DNA of 43,455 nucleotides, from the IMG/VR virus record IMGVR_UViG_3300032516_000058, positions 1 through 43,455 of that record, one strand, 5' to 3'. The notes under the pieces were generated by a model. It ran no database searches. It was given only the letters and a program-made list of their open reading frames with translations, and was not told the DNA's origin. A program made the translations under genes and the position numbers. Below are positions 15,759 to 23,631 of the stretch, piece after piece. Positions within the stretch are counted from its first letter, which is position 1; each line of letters begins with the position of its first letter. Origin of the DNA: a virus.

Positions 15759-16032
15759 GTTTCACCAGCCACCATTTCCAGGCGTGCCCGCCCTTCGCCG
15801 TCCGCTCGCGGCGCAGCGAGTGGTGGATCAGGCCCATTTGCGCCAACCGCCGCAACGCCCGGCGCACCGATGCTATAGACATTCCGGCCAGGTCCGCGTG
15901 TCCCAAGACCCACGCCAATTCCCCCGCGGTTTTCGGCTCGTACATCCTTAGCGCCTTCCACGCCCACCTCGGCCCACGATGGTCGGCGATCTCGTCCGGC
16001 ACGCAGATCGGCTGTGCCATCCGCCAACCCAT
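15748..16032 (-). CDS. Winged-helix DNA-binding protein, 94 aa
   Basis: The central part (about 32-80, AGELAWVLGHADLAGMSIAS, VRRALRRLAQMGLIHHS) is a winged helix with a recognition helix and a basic wing (LRRERTAKGGHAWKWWLV). It could repress the methyltransferase block. The ATG at 16032 has CAGGGG upstream. A second ATG five codons on, at 16020, could also be used. Its 3' end overlaps the C5-methyltransferase start, so translation is likely coupled. Confidence 0.75.
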   Translation of the reverse strand: MGWRMAQPICVPDEIADHRGPRWAWKALRMYEPKTAGELAWVLGHADLAGMSIASVRRALRRLAQMGLIHHSLRRERTAKGGHAWKWWLVKHEP

Positions 16033-16061
16033 GACCCCTGCGCCCTCCCGTCCGCTGTGGT

Positions 16062-16226
16062 TCAGTCAGACGCCACCTCAGCCGGCAAACCATCCTCTTC
16101 GTCCAGATCGACCACCTCGGTTTGCCTGAACATCGGCGTGCGCCCATCACTCACCTTGTAGGGCTCGGCGATCGGCTCGCCGTCGACGGCCTCCGCTGGC
16201 AACAGCATCGCCGAACATTGTCCCAT
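16062..16226 (-). CDS. Small acidic protein, 54 aa
   Basis: The start is set by a repeat copy ending in GCGGAGGAAAACC directly before the ATG at 16226. The sequence (MGQCSAMLLPAE...) ends in an acidic stretch, EVVDLDEEDGLPAEVASD. There is no recognisable domain. Small acidic phage proteins often bind and block host DNA-binding enzymes, but that is only a thought here. It falls between the radical SAM gene and the winged-helix gene. Confidence 0.6.
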   Translation of the reverse strand: MGQCSAMLLPAEAVDGEPIAEPYKVSDGRTPMFRQTEVVDLDEEDGLPAEVASD

Positions 16227-16232
16227 GGTTTT

Positions 16233-16261
16233 CCTCCGCGCTCTTCGCGTCCTCTGTGGTT
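16233..16261 (-). repeat. CACCACGGAGGCACGGAG repeat (copy 5, divergent)
   Basis: On the minus strand it reads AACCACAGAGGACGCGAAGA then GCGCGGAGG. It is a hybrid of the CGGAG and CGAAGAGCGCGAAG forms and lies five bases before the ATG at 16226. Confidence 0.85.
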
Positions 16262-16264
16262 GGT

Positions 16265-17056
16265 TCATTCGCACCGTGGATAAGCCGGCAAGCCGAGGAC
16301 CGTCCGAAACGAATTCTTCCAGCGGACCTTCGGGTTGCCGCCCACCAGCTCGTAAAGCCTCCGCACCGCCGCCGGCGTCTGCCCCGCCTCGATCCGGGCG
16401 ATCTCCGCCGGGTCCGTCCCGGGCACAACCCGCCGGGCGATCTGGTTCATGCCGCCGACCCAGATCGTGCGGGTCACGTAACGGTCCAGGGCCTTGAGAA
16501 GCCACGGAAAGTCGTAGGTGTCCAGGCACGGCTCGGCGGAGACGCTCGTCTCGAAACCGGCATCGTAGGCCATGCGCAGGGACGCAATGCGGGCCGAGGC
16601 GCTCGGCGCGCCCGGCTCCCAGTAATTCAGCACATTACATCGCAAGGCCCCGATCGTGAATCGGAACTCGATCAGCTCCCGCACGTCACGGAACCTCTCG
16701 ATGATCGCGCCAACGCACGATGGGGTGGGCTTGCTGACGACGAGGACCCGGTTGCCGGCCTCCAGCAAGTGATCGAGGACGTCAAGGCAGGGCTGCAAGA
16801 ACTGCGGCGTGATGTCGTGTGTGGTGGGGAACATCACGGTCCCTGAATACTTCGGGAACCTTCGCCGGACCTGCGCCTCGTTCACTTCGAGGTAGGTTGT
16901 GCCCCACTGCTCGGGCGATTTGATCCGCCGGAATCGCAGGGCCTCGGCCCGGGCGTAGCAGTAGCGGCAGCGGTGCTCGCACCCGCGCACGCAGTTGACG
17001 GACTGGTCGCTCCACTCCAGCGTGCCGCCGCGGGGCTTGGCTGGGCATTTTGTCAT
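16265..17056 (-). CDS. Radical SAM protein, spore-photoproduct-lyase/phage Gp37-like
   Basis: The [4Fe-4S]-binding motif is C-x3-C-x2-C at Cys26, Cys30 and Cys33 (CEHRCRYCYAR), the radical SAM signature. The order GTLEWSDQSVNCVRGCEHRC resembles the start of phage Gp37/Gp68-type radical SAM proteins. The middle (TVMFPTTHDITPQFLQPCLD, then RVLVVSKP and FRFTIGA) resembles the SplB-like barrel. The substrate is unknown. DNA-base repair or base modification fits the neighbouring methyltransferases. GGAGGTGA precedes the ATG. The first four bases overlap the end of the 281-aa gene upstream, so the two are likely co-translated. Confidence 0.85.
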   Translation of the reverse strand: MTKCPAKPRGGTLEWSDQSVNCVRGCEHRCRYCYARAEALRFRRIKSPEQWGTTYLEVNEAQVRRRFPKYSGTVMFPTTHDITPQFLQPCLDVLDHLLEAGNRVLVVSKPTPSCVGAIIERFRDVRELIEFRFTIGALRCNVLNYWEPGAPSASARIASLRMAYDAGFETSVSAEPCLDTYDFPWLLKALDRYVTRTIWVGGMNQIARRVVPGTDPAEIARIEAGQTPAAVRRLYELVGGNPKVRWKNSFRTVLGLPAYPRCE

Positions 17057-17898
17057 CGCGTCACCTCCGCGTCGGGATCAGACTCTCCGTGTTTCCAGCC
17101 CGATGTCTTCCACCTCCGGAGTGCGGCCAGGCGTTCCGCGGTCAATACGATCCGCGGCGAGAAGACCCTGCCAGGCTCCCGCGTCGCAAGCAGGGCCCGC
17201 ACGAACTCTCCGTTCCTGCCATTGCACTCGTCCGAAAAGAGCGCGTCGACGGCGGCGCTGAGAGAGTCGTAATCCCGATTTTCGCGGTCGCGAAATTCCG
17301 GGAAATCCCGCTCTTCAAAGAGCGACCTCACAAACGCCGGGATCCGTTGTCCGAAGCGATAGAGGGACTCGCCCAGCTCCTGGCGAATGGAGACGCGCCA
17401 TGAGCTGGAGTGCGAGTAGCCGTAAAGAATCTCAAACGTCCAACGGCGATCCGTATCAAACCGGATCACCGATCGTTGCCCGAAGACCGCCTCGGGGTGC
17501 GAGGCATTGGGCCCGGGTTTCTTCAACCGGCGCTCGCGGACCCCGTGGAAGGCGGGTACGACGCGGGGCCACCCAGGCAGGCGGATCGGCTTGGCCAGGT
17601 CGGCCCATCTCTTGATCCCGCACGCCGCCAAGAACCGGCCGCTGCGCCACCGGCTGCCGACGCAGGCGAAGATCCGCACGAGGGCCTTTTTTAGTTGCCC
17701 CGGCGTGCTGAAGCCCTGGAGATCGTGGAACCCCGTGCCCGATGTATCGTCGTTGACGCACTCCAGATCGTAGGGGAACAATTGGATTGCGCGGCGGGCG
17801 ACGTGTTCCCACAACGGGAGATAGCACACCGGTTGCCGGGCGTCGTAGGGACCGTCGAGGCTCTCGGCCACGATGTAGGAAGGTATGTAGGTAATCAT
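17053..17898 (-). CDS. Unknown 281-aa protein coupled to the radical SAM gene
   Basis: I do not recognise the family. The protein is rich in Arg and aromatic residues, with a YGYSHSSSWRVSIRQELGES block in the middle and a basic C terminus. It has no membrane segment or signal peptide. GAGGTGAGTC precedes the ATG at 17898. It starts three bases after the winged-helix gene and overlaps the radical SAM start by four bases, so the pair is tightly linked. It might be the substrate-binding or specificity partner of the radical SAM enzyme. That is inference from linkage. Confidence 0.7.
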   Translation of the reverse strand: MITYIPSYIVAESLDGPYDARQPVCYLPLWEHVARRAIQLFPYDLECVNDDTSGTGFHDLQGFSTPGQLKKALVRIFACVGSRWRSGRFLAACGIKRWADLAKPIRLPGWPRVVPAFHGVRERRLKKPGPNASHPEAVFGQRSVIRFDTDRRWTFEILYGYSHSSSWRVSIRQELGESLYRFGQRIPAFVRSLFEERDFPEFRDRENRDYDSLSAAVDALFSDECNGRNGEFVRALLATREPGRVFSPRIVLTAERLAALRRWKTSGWKHGESDPDAEVTR

Positions 17899-17901
17899 GA
17901 C

Positions 17902-19002
17902 TCACCTCGGTTTCGGTGGTTGTGGGTCCGCGGCAGATGCCGGCAGACCGACCATTTCGCGCGCCCTTGCTCGGGCTTCGTCAATCGGCATTCCCTTATT
18001 CCGGTACATCTCGACGACGAGCTTCAGTTGGTCGTCCCACTCGGCGTCAGATCGACGTGCCAGGGGCCGATCATCGGTCGGCGGGACTGGCGGCGCCGCG
18101 GGATCGGCTGGCGCCGGCTGACGGGAGCTGGGGATGGCCAGGGGCTTGACGAACTCGGCGGGGACGAAGCTCCCGACGATCCACGGGCGCTGCTTTTGGA
18201 GGCAGCCCTGGAGATAGGCGAAGGGATTGAGCATGCGCTTAATCCCCGAGCGAGGCTTGAGCTCGGCGGTGTCCAGGACGTGCTCGACCCATGGGCGGTG
18301 TTCCGCGGAGTTGAGTAGAACTGCGAGCCAGTACAGCGTCCGCAGGTCGGGCTGGCAGTCGATGGTTTTGCGGCCCGCGGGCCAGAGCCGGCGGCACAAC
18401 CCGTCGATCGTGAGTCTCAGATCCCCCCCTTTCGGCTCTATCGTCGACGACGATAGATCGTAAGAATCGTCGAAAGCGCGCGTGCGCGCGTGCGCGCGTG
18501 GGGTTTCCCAGCCGGGCTCCCAAGGAGGGGCTGCCGATTCGCTCGGACGTTTGATGGACCTTTGCGCGCTCAAACGTCCGTCTGATGGACCTTTGCGCGC
18601 CCAAACGTCCAAGCGAACCGGGGCCGGATCCTCGGCCTCCAGACCCGGCAACTGCAACTGGGGGCTGAGCTGGACCAGGCGACTGTTGAAGATTTCATCG
18701 GGGCTGTAGACGAACAGACTGACTGTGCCGCGGCGGCGGTCGCGCTCCGCCAACTCGATCCACTGGCGCTCGGCGAGCGTGGCGAGCCATTTCCAGGCCG
18801 CGCGGCCCGAGCAACCGAAGAACGCGCCGAGCATGAACGCCGTCGTCGTGATCGTCTTCGGCCGAAACCCGGCCGCACGGTAGAGGAACGCGTAGGCCCA
18901 CTTCGCGGCAGGGCCGATCGAGGCGTCGCTCAGCAACGGCTGAAGGTGGGCCAGGAGGTCTCGAGGCTCGCTTTCATGCTGCGGCTTTGTGGATCCCTGC
19001 AT
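17902..19002 (-). CDS. Putative replication initiator, winged-helix protein (lambda O-like position)
   Basis: The N-terminal part (about 25-105) looks like a winged helix: IGPAAKWAYAFLYRAAG, then TTTAFMLGAFFGCSGRAAWK and WLATLAERQWIELAER. The middle is low-complexity and is encoded by the direct-repeat cluster at 18438-18610. The C-terminal half has a helical region (RTLYWLAVLLNSAEHRPWVE) and ends in a Pro-rich segment with a helix (DDQLKLVVEMYRNKGM). In lambda, the O initiator carries the origin iterons inside its own gene; this gene shows the same arrangement. No primase, helicase or polymerase gene is visible in the window, so host machinery would be recruited. The family assignment is not certain. 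Confidence 0.6.
   Translation of the reverse strand: MQGSTKPQHESEPRDLLAHLQPLLSDASIGPAAKWAYAFLYRAAGFRPKTITTTAFMLGAFFGCSGRAAWKWLATLAERQWIELAERDRRRGTVSLFVYSPDEIFNSRLVQLSPQLQLPGLEAEDPAPVRLDVWARKGPSDGRLSAQRSIKRPSESAAPPWEPGWETPRAHARTRAFDDSYDLSSSTIEPKGGDLRLTIDGLCRRLWPAGRKTIDCQPDLRTLYWLAVLLNSAEHRPWVEHVLDTAELKPRSGIKRMLNPFAYLQGCLQKQRPWIVGSFVPAEFVKPLAIPSSRQPAPADPAAPPVPPTDDRPLARRSDAEWDDQLKLVVEMYRNKGMPIDEARARAREMVGLPASAADPQPPKPR
18438..18610. other. Candidate replication origin: palindrome, alternating GC tract and iterons
   Basis: Three unusual elements lie within 175 bases. At 18438-18456 there is an inverted repeat (CTATCGTC, three-base loop, GACGATAG). At 18476-18500 there are three tandem copies of GCGCGCGT, an alternating purine-pyrimidine tract able to form Z-DNA. 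At 18552-18579 and 18583-18610 there is a 28-base direct repeat with one mismatch, beginning TGATGGACC and ending CAAACGTCC. The first copy is also flanked by GGACGTTTG (18545-18553), which pairs with CAAACGTCC (18571-18579). The cluster is inside the putative initiator gene. Confidence 0.5.
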
Positions 19003-19035
19003 GCCGTCACTTCCGTGCTTAGCGTGCGTAGCGTG

Positions 19036-19449
19036 CTAGTGTTTCTCAAGCTCCGCCGCCGCGTCGATCTTCCGAAAATCCTTGGCGAGGAAGGTCTCGG
19101 CCCGCGTGACCATGCCAACGAGCCGGGGTCCGGCGATCGGGTTGTCGCGGGACAGGTCGACCACGGCCACGGTCATGCCGGCCAGAAACCTGAGTGGTCT
19201 CAGCCGGAGGTACGCCACGGTGATCTGGCCATCGTGCGGGTAAAGCCGCACGACTACGCCTGCGACCGGCAATCGGCAACCCGGCGACCCGCGGTGCCCG
19301 ACGACGGTGTCCCCCGCCGCCGCGGCCTGACCGTCCGCGTAACGGCACCCGGCCGGCGACGGCGGGTCCGCCGCGGGGGCCTGCTGGTACTCCAAGAACC
19401 AGGCCCAGCGCCTCTTCCACCAGCCGATAGGGTCAAGCCACTTGGGCAT
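19036..19449 (-). CDS. Unknown protein, 137 aa
   Basis: No family is recognised. The N terminus is rich in Trp (WLDPIGWWKRRWAWF). The middle is beta-rich (GVVVRLYPHDGQITVAYLRL), and the C terminus is a charged helix. A soluble small-barrel fold is possible. AGAGGGA lies nine bases before the ATG at 19449. The 5' end overlaps the 3' end of the upstream gene by 17 bases. Confidence 0.6.
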   Translation of the reverse strand: MPKWLDPIGWWKRRWAWFLEYQQAPAADPPSPAGCRYADGQAAAAGDTVVGHRGSPGCRLPVAGVVVRLYPHDGQITVAYLRLRPLRFLAGMTVAVVDLSRDNPIAGPRLVGMVTRAETFLAKDFRKIDAAAELEKH

Positions 19450-19897
19450 GGTCTTCCCTCTTGCTGGAAGTGGTAACGTTCGGCCGCTCGTGCGGGCCCA
19501 ACTCCGCCGGATCGCTGTCGGAGAACAACTCGATGCCGTTCTGATAGCGATTGGCCAGCATGTTGATTTTCGCCGGGGTCCCCGGCCCGCCCGCCGCCGG
19601 CACCCCCGCGGCTCGCGGCTCCGGCGTGTCGTGGTCGCCCAGGTACAGTGCGCGGAGCTCGATGTCGGAGAGGAAAGCGAACCCGTCGATTGGTCCCTTG
19701 GCGAGCTCGTGCTTGATCACGTTCCCCCAGGAGATCCGCCCGCGACTGTCGAACCGGGCGAGGCTCGTCTTCGTCCGCCGACCCGCCGCGATCGCGGCCC
19801 GGCGGAATCGCCGCCAGACGCCGGTCGCGACCTCGTTCCACCATGCCTCCGGCATGCCCATACGCAACGGTTTCCCGACTCTCGTCGCCGTCACCAC
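19433..19897 (-). CDS. Unknown protein, about 154 aa, GTG start
   Basis: I chose the GTG at 19897 because GGAGGTGC lies directly upstream. Neighbouring GTG codons at 19900 and 19894 are also possible. The open frame continues upstream to 20092, but the added part is Arg/Gly-rich and lacks domain character. The body includes PEAWWNEVATGVWRRFRRA and DGFAFLSDIELRALYLGDHD, which looks like a folded soluble protein. Function is unknown. It lies in the block of early genes between the putative initiator and the integrase. Confidence 0.55.
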   Translation of the reverse strand: MVTATRVGKPLRMGMPEAWWNEVATGVWRRFRRAAIAAGRRTKTSLARFDSRGRISWGNVIKHELAKGPIDGFAFLSDIELRALYLGDHDTPEPRAAGVPAAGGPGTPAKINMLANRYQNGIELFSDSDPAELGPHERPNVTTSSKREDHAQVA

Positions 19898-20088
19898 CAC
19901 GCACCTCCATTTTTTCGCAACAAACAGGCCGGCGGGCCTCGGCGGACGATACGCGAATCTCCCTCCGCGCTCGGTCGCCGGGGCCGTCCACGGGCCCGGA
20001 AATCGCGATCCGTCGCGCCGCCGGGGCCCGCCGACCCCACCGCGTGCCCCGCGTCCAGCGAGGCACACTCTCACACCATCGCCCCCAA

Positions 20089-20304
20089 TCACCCCAGTTC
20101 CCTGTGCATTCTCCTAACGAGCGCGTCCAGCTCCGCCAGGTCTGTGAAGATGAGGTTCGCCCTCTCCCGATCCGCGGGGCCTCTCCCTCTGCCCTCCGCC
20201 TTGCGGTAGGCGGCCAACATCGCGTCGCGGAGCCGCTCGATCCATTTCACCGCGTTCCTCAAGACGTCGTCGCGGACTGGCTTAGCCGTCTCTGTTGCGG
20301 ACAT
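20089..20304 (-). CDS. Small helical protein, 71 aa
   Basis: GAGGAGG six bases before the ATG at 20304 fixes the start; two upstream ATGs are less well placed. The sequence is almost wholly helical (VLRNAVKWIERLRDAMLAAY, LIFTDLAELDALVRRMHREL), which suggests a small dimer. It overlaps the end of the upstream gene by 23 bases. It may be a regulator or inhibitor, but nothing specific can be said. Confidence 0.6.
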   Translation of the reverse strand: MSATETAKPVRDDVLRNAVKWIERLRDAMLAAYRKAEGRGRGPADRERANLIFTDLAELDALVRRMHRELG

Positions 20305-20668
20305 TCGCATCCTCCTCGCAGGCATGCATCGCCTGGCGGAGCAGGCGTTTCAGGTACTCGCGCCGATACACCAGGCGATCGCCGCGCCGCCGTCTCCGCT
20401 TGGCCTCGATCTCGCCGCCGACCAGGGCGTATTCGGGGCCGCGGGGCCCAATGCGCACTCGCCGAAATGCAAGGTAGCGGACGAGCGGCTCGCCATAAGT
20501 ATCCGTGCGCTCCTCCACGCAATAGTCGCCCTCGACCGTCCGGCGCCGGCGGACCTTTGCCGTGTCGACATTCCCCTCGGTCCATCGCTTCTCCCAGACC
20601 AGGACGACGACAGGATCGCCCTGTCGGACCGCCCTAATTGGTCGCTTCGATTTGATTGCGGTGGTCAA
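20282..20668 (-). CDS. Unknown protein, 128 aa
   Basis: The start is a TTG at 20668 with AGGGAG upstream. The N-terminal half is beta-rich (GDPVVVLVWEKRW), and the second half is strongly basic (KRRRRRGDRLVYRREYLKRL), which would suit nucleic-acid binding. It is not assigned to any family. It overlaps the next gene, so translation is probably coupled. Confidence 0.6.
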   Translation of the reverse strand: MTTAIKSKRPIRAVRQGDPVVVLVWEKRWTEGNVDTAKVRRRRTVEGDYCVEERTDTYGEPLVRYLAFRRVRIGPRGPEYALVGGEIEAKRRRRRGDRLVYRREYLKRLLRQAMHACEEDANVRNRDG

Positions 20669-20719
20669 CGGGCGCTCCCTAACTTTTTGGACCTACCGGC
20701 CTCTCTCAGGTTTGCTTGC

Positions 20720-21202
20720 TCAAAACGCCGGCGGCGGGCTGGCCAGGCCCGTCCCGCCGGGTACGGTTTCCGCACGTGAAGGAACGATCATGTTCTGACT
20801 TTTTTGGCCAGCAGTCTCCTGTCCTGGGGGAAGTGACTCCAGTCCGCGAGAAATACCACTGACGCAGTGCGCGGGGTCGACGTTCAGGCACATGACCCAG
20901 CGGTATCCCGCGACGCACGGTAGACCGCTCAGGATCCCAAGCACTAACCAACGCTTGCCGCCCCGGTCGACCTCCTCGATGGCGACGAGCGTCGCCCCCA
21001 ATCGCCGGCTGCCAATCGGCCCCGGCTGCAAGACGACCATCTTGCCGATTTCCGCCGGCGCGCCGTCGGCCAGGCGAACCAGATCGGCAACGACAGCGAC
21101 GGCGCCGGCGGCCTCCGCGTGGGGAGTCGCCTCGCGTCGCCGACGCGTCAATCCGAGCTTACGTTTCACCGCGGCGAGAAACACCAACCAGTCGATCGCC
21201 AT
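20720..21202 (-). CDS. Unknown protein, 160 aa
   Basis: The first 20 residues are partly hydrophobic with a basic end (MAIDWLVFLAAVKRKLGLTR) but do not form a clear signal peptide. The middle has beta-strand-like runs (KMVVLQP, ATLVAIEEV, RWLVLGIL). The tail is polar. GGAG is nine bases before the ATG at 21202. The gene follows the 69-aa gene at 21206 by three bases. No family is recognised. Confidence 0.6.
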   Translation of the reverse strand: MAIDWLVFLAAVKRKLGLTRRRREATPHAEAAGAVAVVADLVRLADGAPAEIGKMVVLQPGPIGSRRLGATLVAIEEVDRGGKRWLVLGILSGLPCVAGYRWVMCLNVDPAHCVSGISRGLESLPPGQETAGQKSQNMIVPSRAETVPGGTGLASPPPAF

Positions 21203-21205
21203 CGT

Positions 21206-21415
21206 TCAGGGCTCCGGAAAAAGAGAGGGCTCACCACGGAGGCACGGAGGCACGGAGAACAGCATGCGACGCACTGGCGTCTTGTGGCAAAACACCGAGC
21301 CTTTGTTTTTTCCACAATGTTCTGCGCTCACACGTATCCAGAGGCCACGGAATTGCTCGTACTCATCACCGTCCTGAAGCTCGTCACGTTGGGTCAAACG
21401 CTTGTACTTCGGCAT
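21206..21415 (-). CDS. Small protein of 69 aa ending in a repeat
   Basis: GGGAG is eight bases before the ATG at 21415. The N-terminal 45 residues (MPKYKRLTQRDELQDGDEYE...) look real: acidic and Tyr-rich. Similar openings occur in small phage proteins of unknown role. The last part (MLFSVPPCLRGEPSLF) is the reverse reading of a CACCACGGAGGCACGGAG repeat, which suggests an element replaced or extended the original 3' end. Confidence 0.6.
   Translation of the reverse strand: MPKYKRLTQRDELQDGDEYEQFRGLWIRVSAEHCGKNKGSVFCHKTPVRRMLFSVPPCLRGEPSLFPEP
21231..21260 (+). repeat. CACCACGGAGGCACGGAG repeat (copy 6), inverted within a gene
   Basis: The plus-oriented tract has CGGAGGCACGGAGGCACGGAG, an extra internal unit. 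It lies in the 3' part of the minus-strand gene 21206-21415. Confidence 0.85.
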
Positions 21416-21560
21416 CGTTAGAACTCCCAAAAAACCCTGGCACGCGGCCGGCGGCGGGGCAAGTAACCGCCGGACCGCGCCCAGGGCAACGTGGGGCCTC
21501 GAACGGCCCGTGTGTACCGATCGCAAGAAAACCCGGCGGCCCGGCTCCGTCCGTTCATAC

Positions 21561-22736
21561 TCAGCCTTCAGTCTCCATCTGGAAAAGCCTCCGTTGGCGC
21601 CGGTCGGCGGCCGTCCGGCCAAGCCGGCTGCGGCGGGGCTGCTGCATTTGCTCCATCGTCGCGGCCACGATCGTCTTCGAGACGTAGTGGTCGCGGGTCA
21701 TCGCGATCGCGGCGTGCCCGAGTTGTTTCTGCGCGACGTCCATCCGGACCTCCGCTGTCTGGTCCGCACAGCTCTTGCGCAGGGCATGGAACCCCCGCCG
21801 ACGCTGCGCCGGGATCCCCGCCCTGGCCAGCAATTTCGCGCGTACGGTGTGGAGGTGGCGAATGCAGTGCGGCCAGGGGAACACCGCGGCCCGCTCCGTG
21901 CGGATAGCCTCCATCGCCTGCTCCGCCGCGTGGTTCACATAGAACCGCTCGGGCTGGTCGCCCTTGTTGACGCACGCCGGGATCTCCACCCAGAGGCGAC
22001 CGCCCTCGTCGCGGCGGTGCCAGGCGTACTTCACGGCGAGGGCCGCGCCGATCCGCAGACCGGTGTTGTAGACGTAGACGATCAGGGCTTCCCACCAGAG
22101 TGGAGGCGGGACGCCGGGAATCACCGGGACGGTGGCCGACCGGCAAGCCTCGATCCATGCGCTCATCTCCGCCAGCTCGAAATAGTCATCAGGCGCCTTG
22201 TGCCGGGCCCGCGGCAATTTGACGCGGGGCGGGAGCCGGTGGTCCCCGACGATCACTTGGCCGCCGATCCGCCGCCGGCAACGGCCGAAAAGCCCGTGGA
22301 TCGTGGCCGAGTCCTCGCACCGCATGCGCGGGCCGGCCAAGCGGAAGAGGTGGCGTAGGTTGCGACCGTGCGCCCGCAACGTGTTCGGCGAGACGGTCGG
22401 GGCGCCGTGGTGCCCCGGCCGGGCGCGAAGGTAGGCCCAGAACTGGGGGACGTCGCGGGCCTCGCGGATCCGGCAAAGCGGCGGGCCGCCCGTGCTCGCG
22501 TCCCAGAACCTCAGGGTCGATTCATACCCGCGGAGCGTGGCCGGCTTCGCGTCGACGCCGATCCGCTCGGGCCAGGCGAAGAGCCGGAAGAACTCGGTCA
22601 GCGTCAGCCGGGGCGTCAGCCGCAGCGGCGTGGCCGGCGGGGACGTGCTTGGCGCGTCGGGGTCGGGCCGGAAGACGCGGACGGTCGGCAGGGCGGGTGT
22701 GGAACGGGTGCGGGTCTTTCGTTGGGGCTGTGCCAT
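21561..22736 (-). CDS. int: Tyrosine recombinase integrase
   Basis: From the ATG at 22736 the protein has 391 residues. The catalytic set of the tyrosine recombinase family is visible: Arg228 in YNTGLRIGAAL, a Lys near 258 (NKGD), His317-x-x-Arg320 in GFHALRK, His341 in QLGHA, and Tyr351 in TRDHYVS. An N-terminal core-binding (SAM-like) domain spans about 45-170. The enzyme inserts the phage into the host chromosome at attB. GAGGAG lies 11 bases upstream of the start. The open frame extends 52 codons further upstream, but that part lacks domain character. Paired repeats (22893-22985) and a tRNA fragment (23632-23673) upstream suggest attP is next to the gene. Confidence 0.94.
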   Translation of the reverse strand: MAQPQRKTRTRSTPALPTVRVFRPDPDAPSTSPPATPLRLTPRLTLTEFFRLFAWPERIGVDAKPATLRGYESTLRFWDASTGGPPLCRIREARDVPQFWAYLRARPGHHGAPTVSPNTLRAHGRNLRHLFRLAGPRMRCEDSATIHGLFGRCRRRIGGQVIVGDHRLPPRVKLPRARHKAPDDYFELAEMSAWIEACRSATVPVIPGVPPPLWWEALIVYVYNTGLRIGAALAVKYAWHRRDEGGRLWVEIPACVNKGDQPERFYVNHAAEQAMEAIRTERAAVFPWPHCIRHLHTVRAKLLARAGIPAQRRRGFHALRKSCADQTAEVRMDVAQKQLGHAAIAMTRDHYVSKTIVAATMEQMQQPRRSRLGRTAADRRQRRLFQMETEG

Positions 22737-23410
22737 TGGTGTGCTACTCCTCGGGGTGCTCGTGTTCGGCCAACCGGCCGCGCATGCCCGAGTCTTCCTG
22801 GCCTCAAACCGCGCTCGTCCGTGCGCGGGCGCGCACGGTGGGCGCAGGGAGTCGACCTCTACGCCCACCGCACGCTGCGCGCCGGAGACCAAACTAGGGT
22901 TGCGGCCTCACCGCCAAAAGCTGGTAAAGACGGCCGCAACTGACACACGTGGGGCGAGTCAGATCGCACTCGGCCGCACCCTAGTCTTGGGCCCGTTAGG
23001 GTCTTTACTGAGTCAGGTGTGGGGCGAGGCAGGTCATGAGACGCCAGCTTTTTGCCTGGGGCCCGCTGGGGCCCGATCAAACGTAAGCGGCGGCGAGTTT
23101 GGCAGAGCCGGAGGCACAAATCAACCGGGGACGCCATTTTGTGGGTGTTGGCCGAGAGACCTACTACCTGTAGTACCTACCACCCGGAAGAGCTTGTGGG
23201 AAACCATAATGGCCAGGAACGGCATGCACGTTCCCCAAGAAAGGTAGGCTTTCCTGGGGGCGGCTCGCCCGCGGTTCGGCGGGTCCGGTTGCTTACGTTC
23301 GACCAGTGCTGGCATGCAGCCTCTGAGAGAACACCGGACCCGCCGAATCGGGGGCAAAGCCAGGCCATCTGCCAAGGTGACAGATGCTATCGGCTCCCCC
23401 GTTGGCGTTA
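22737..23410. other. Integration region without a convincing gene; paired repeats and hairpins
   Basis: This 674-base stretch has no gene I can support; the longer open frames are Arg/Pro-rich. It contains the inverted pair ACTAGGGTTGCGGCC (22893-22907) and GGCCGCACCCTAGT (22972-22985). GTGGGGCGAG followed by TCAG or GCAG occurs twice, near 22950 and 23021. There is a hairpin at 23233-23259 (CCCCAAGAAAG, loop GTAGG, CTTTCCTGGGG). A larger inverted repeat lies at 23275-23289/23333-23347. Such repeats are expected for integrase arm sites, an excisionase site and a promoter. Confidence 0.5.
23275..23347. repeat. Perfect 15-base inverted repeat with a 43-base loop
   Basis: TTCGGCGGGTCCGGT at 23275-23289 and ACCGGACCCGCCGAA at 23333-23347 are exact reverse complements. 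The loop carries GCATGC. The structure could be a binding site for a dimeric regulator or the boundary of a small insertion. Confidence 0.7.
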
Positions 23411-23605
23411 TTATCCCCCCAAAGCTACCTCCTGCGGTCGCCGATCCGGTGACCTTACGGCACCAGTGCCTTGTTCAGTGGATTCCGGGGAAAGGACCTC
23501 TACCCGCCATCTCCCAGTTATGGTCTTGGCGTGGCGCTCCCGTTCGTTGACGGGAGGGTTTCGGGGAGGGCGGACAGCCAATCCAGTCATCGGCTCATCT
23601 CCCAT
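23411..23605 (-). CDS. Small basic protein, 64 aa, possible excisionase or regulator
   Basis: AAAGGAG lies seven bases before the ATG at 23605, one of the best ribosome-binding sites in the region. The protein (MGDEPMTGLAVRPPR...) is basic with no clear domain. Its place between the tRNA fragment and integrase is typical of excisionase or a small regulator. That is positional only. Confidence 0.5.
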   Translation of the reverse strand: MGDEPMTGLAVRPPRNPPVNERERHAKTITGRWRVEVLSPESTEQGTGAVRSPDRRPQEVALGG

Positions 23606-23631
23606 AATCCACTCCTTTGCGTGCGCCGAAG

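Noticed and set aside
22859-23137. A 92-codon minus-strand gene upstream of integrase
   Set aside because: The product is Arg/Pro-rich with no domain or good ribosome-binding site, and the DNA holds paired repeats expected in an attachment region.
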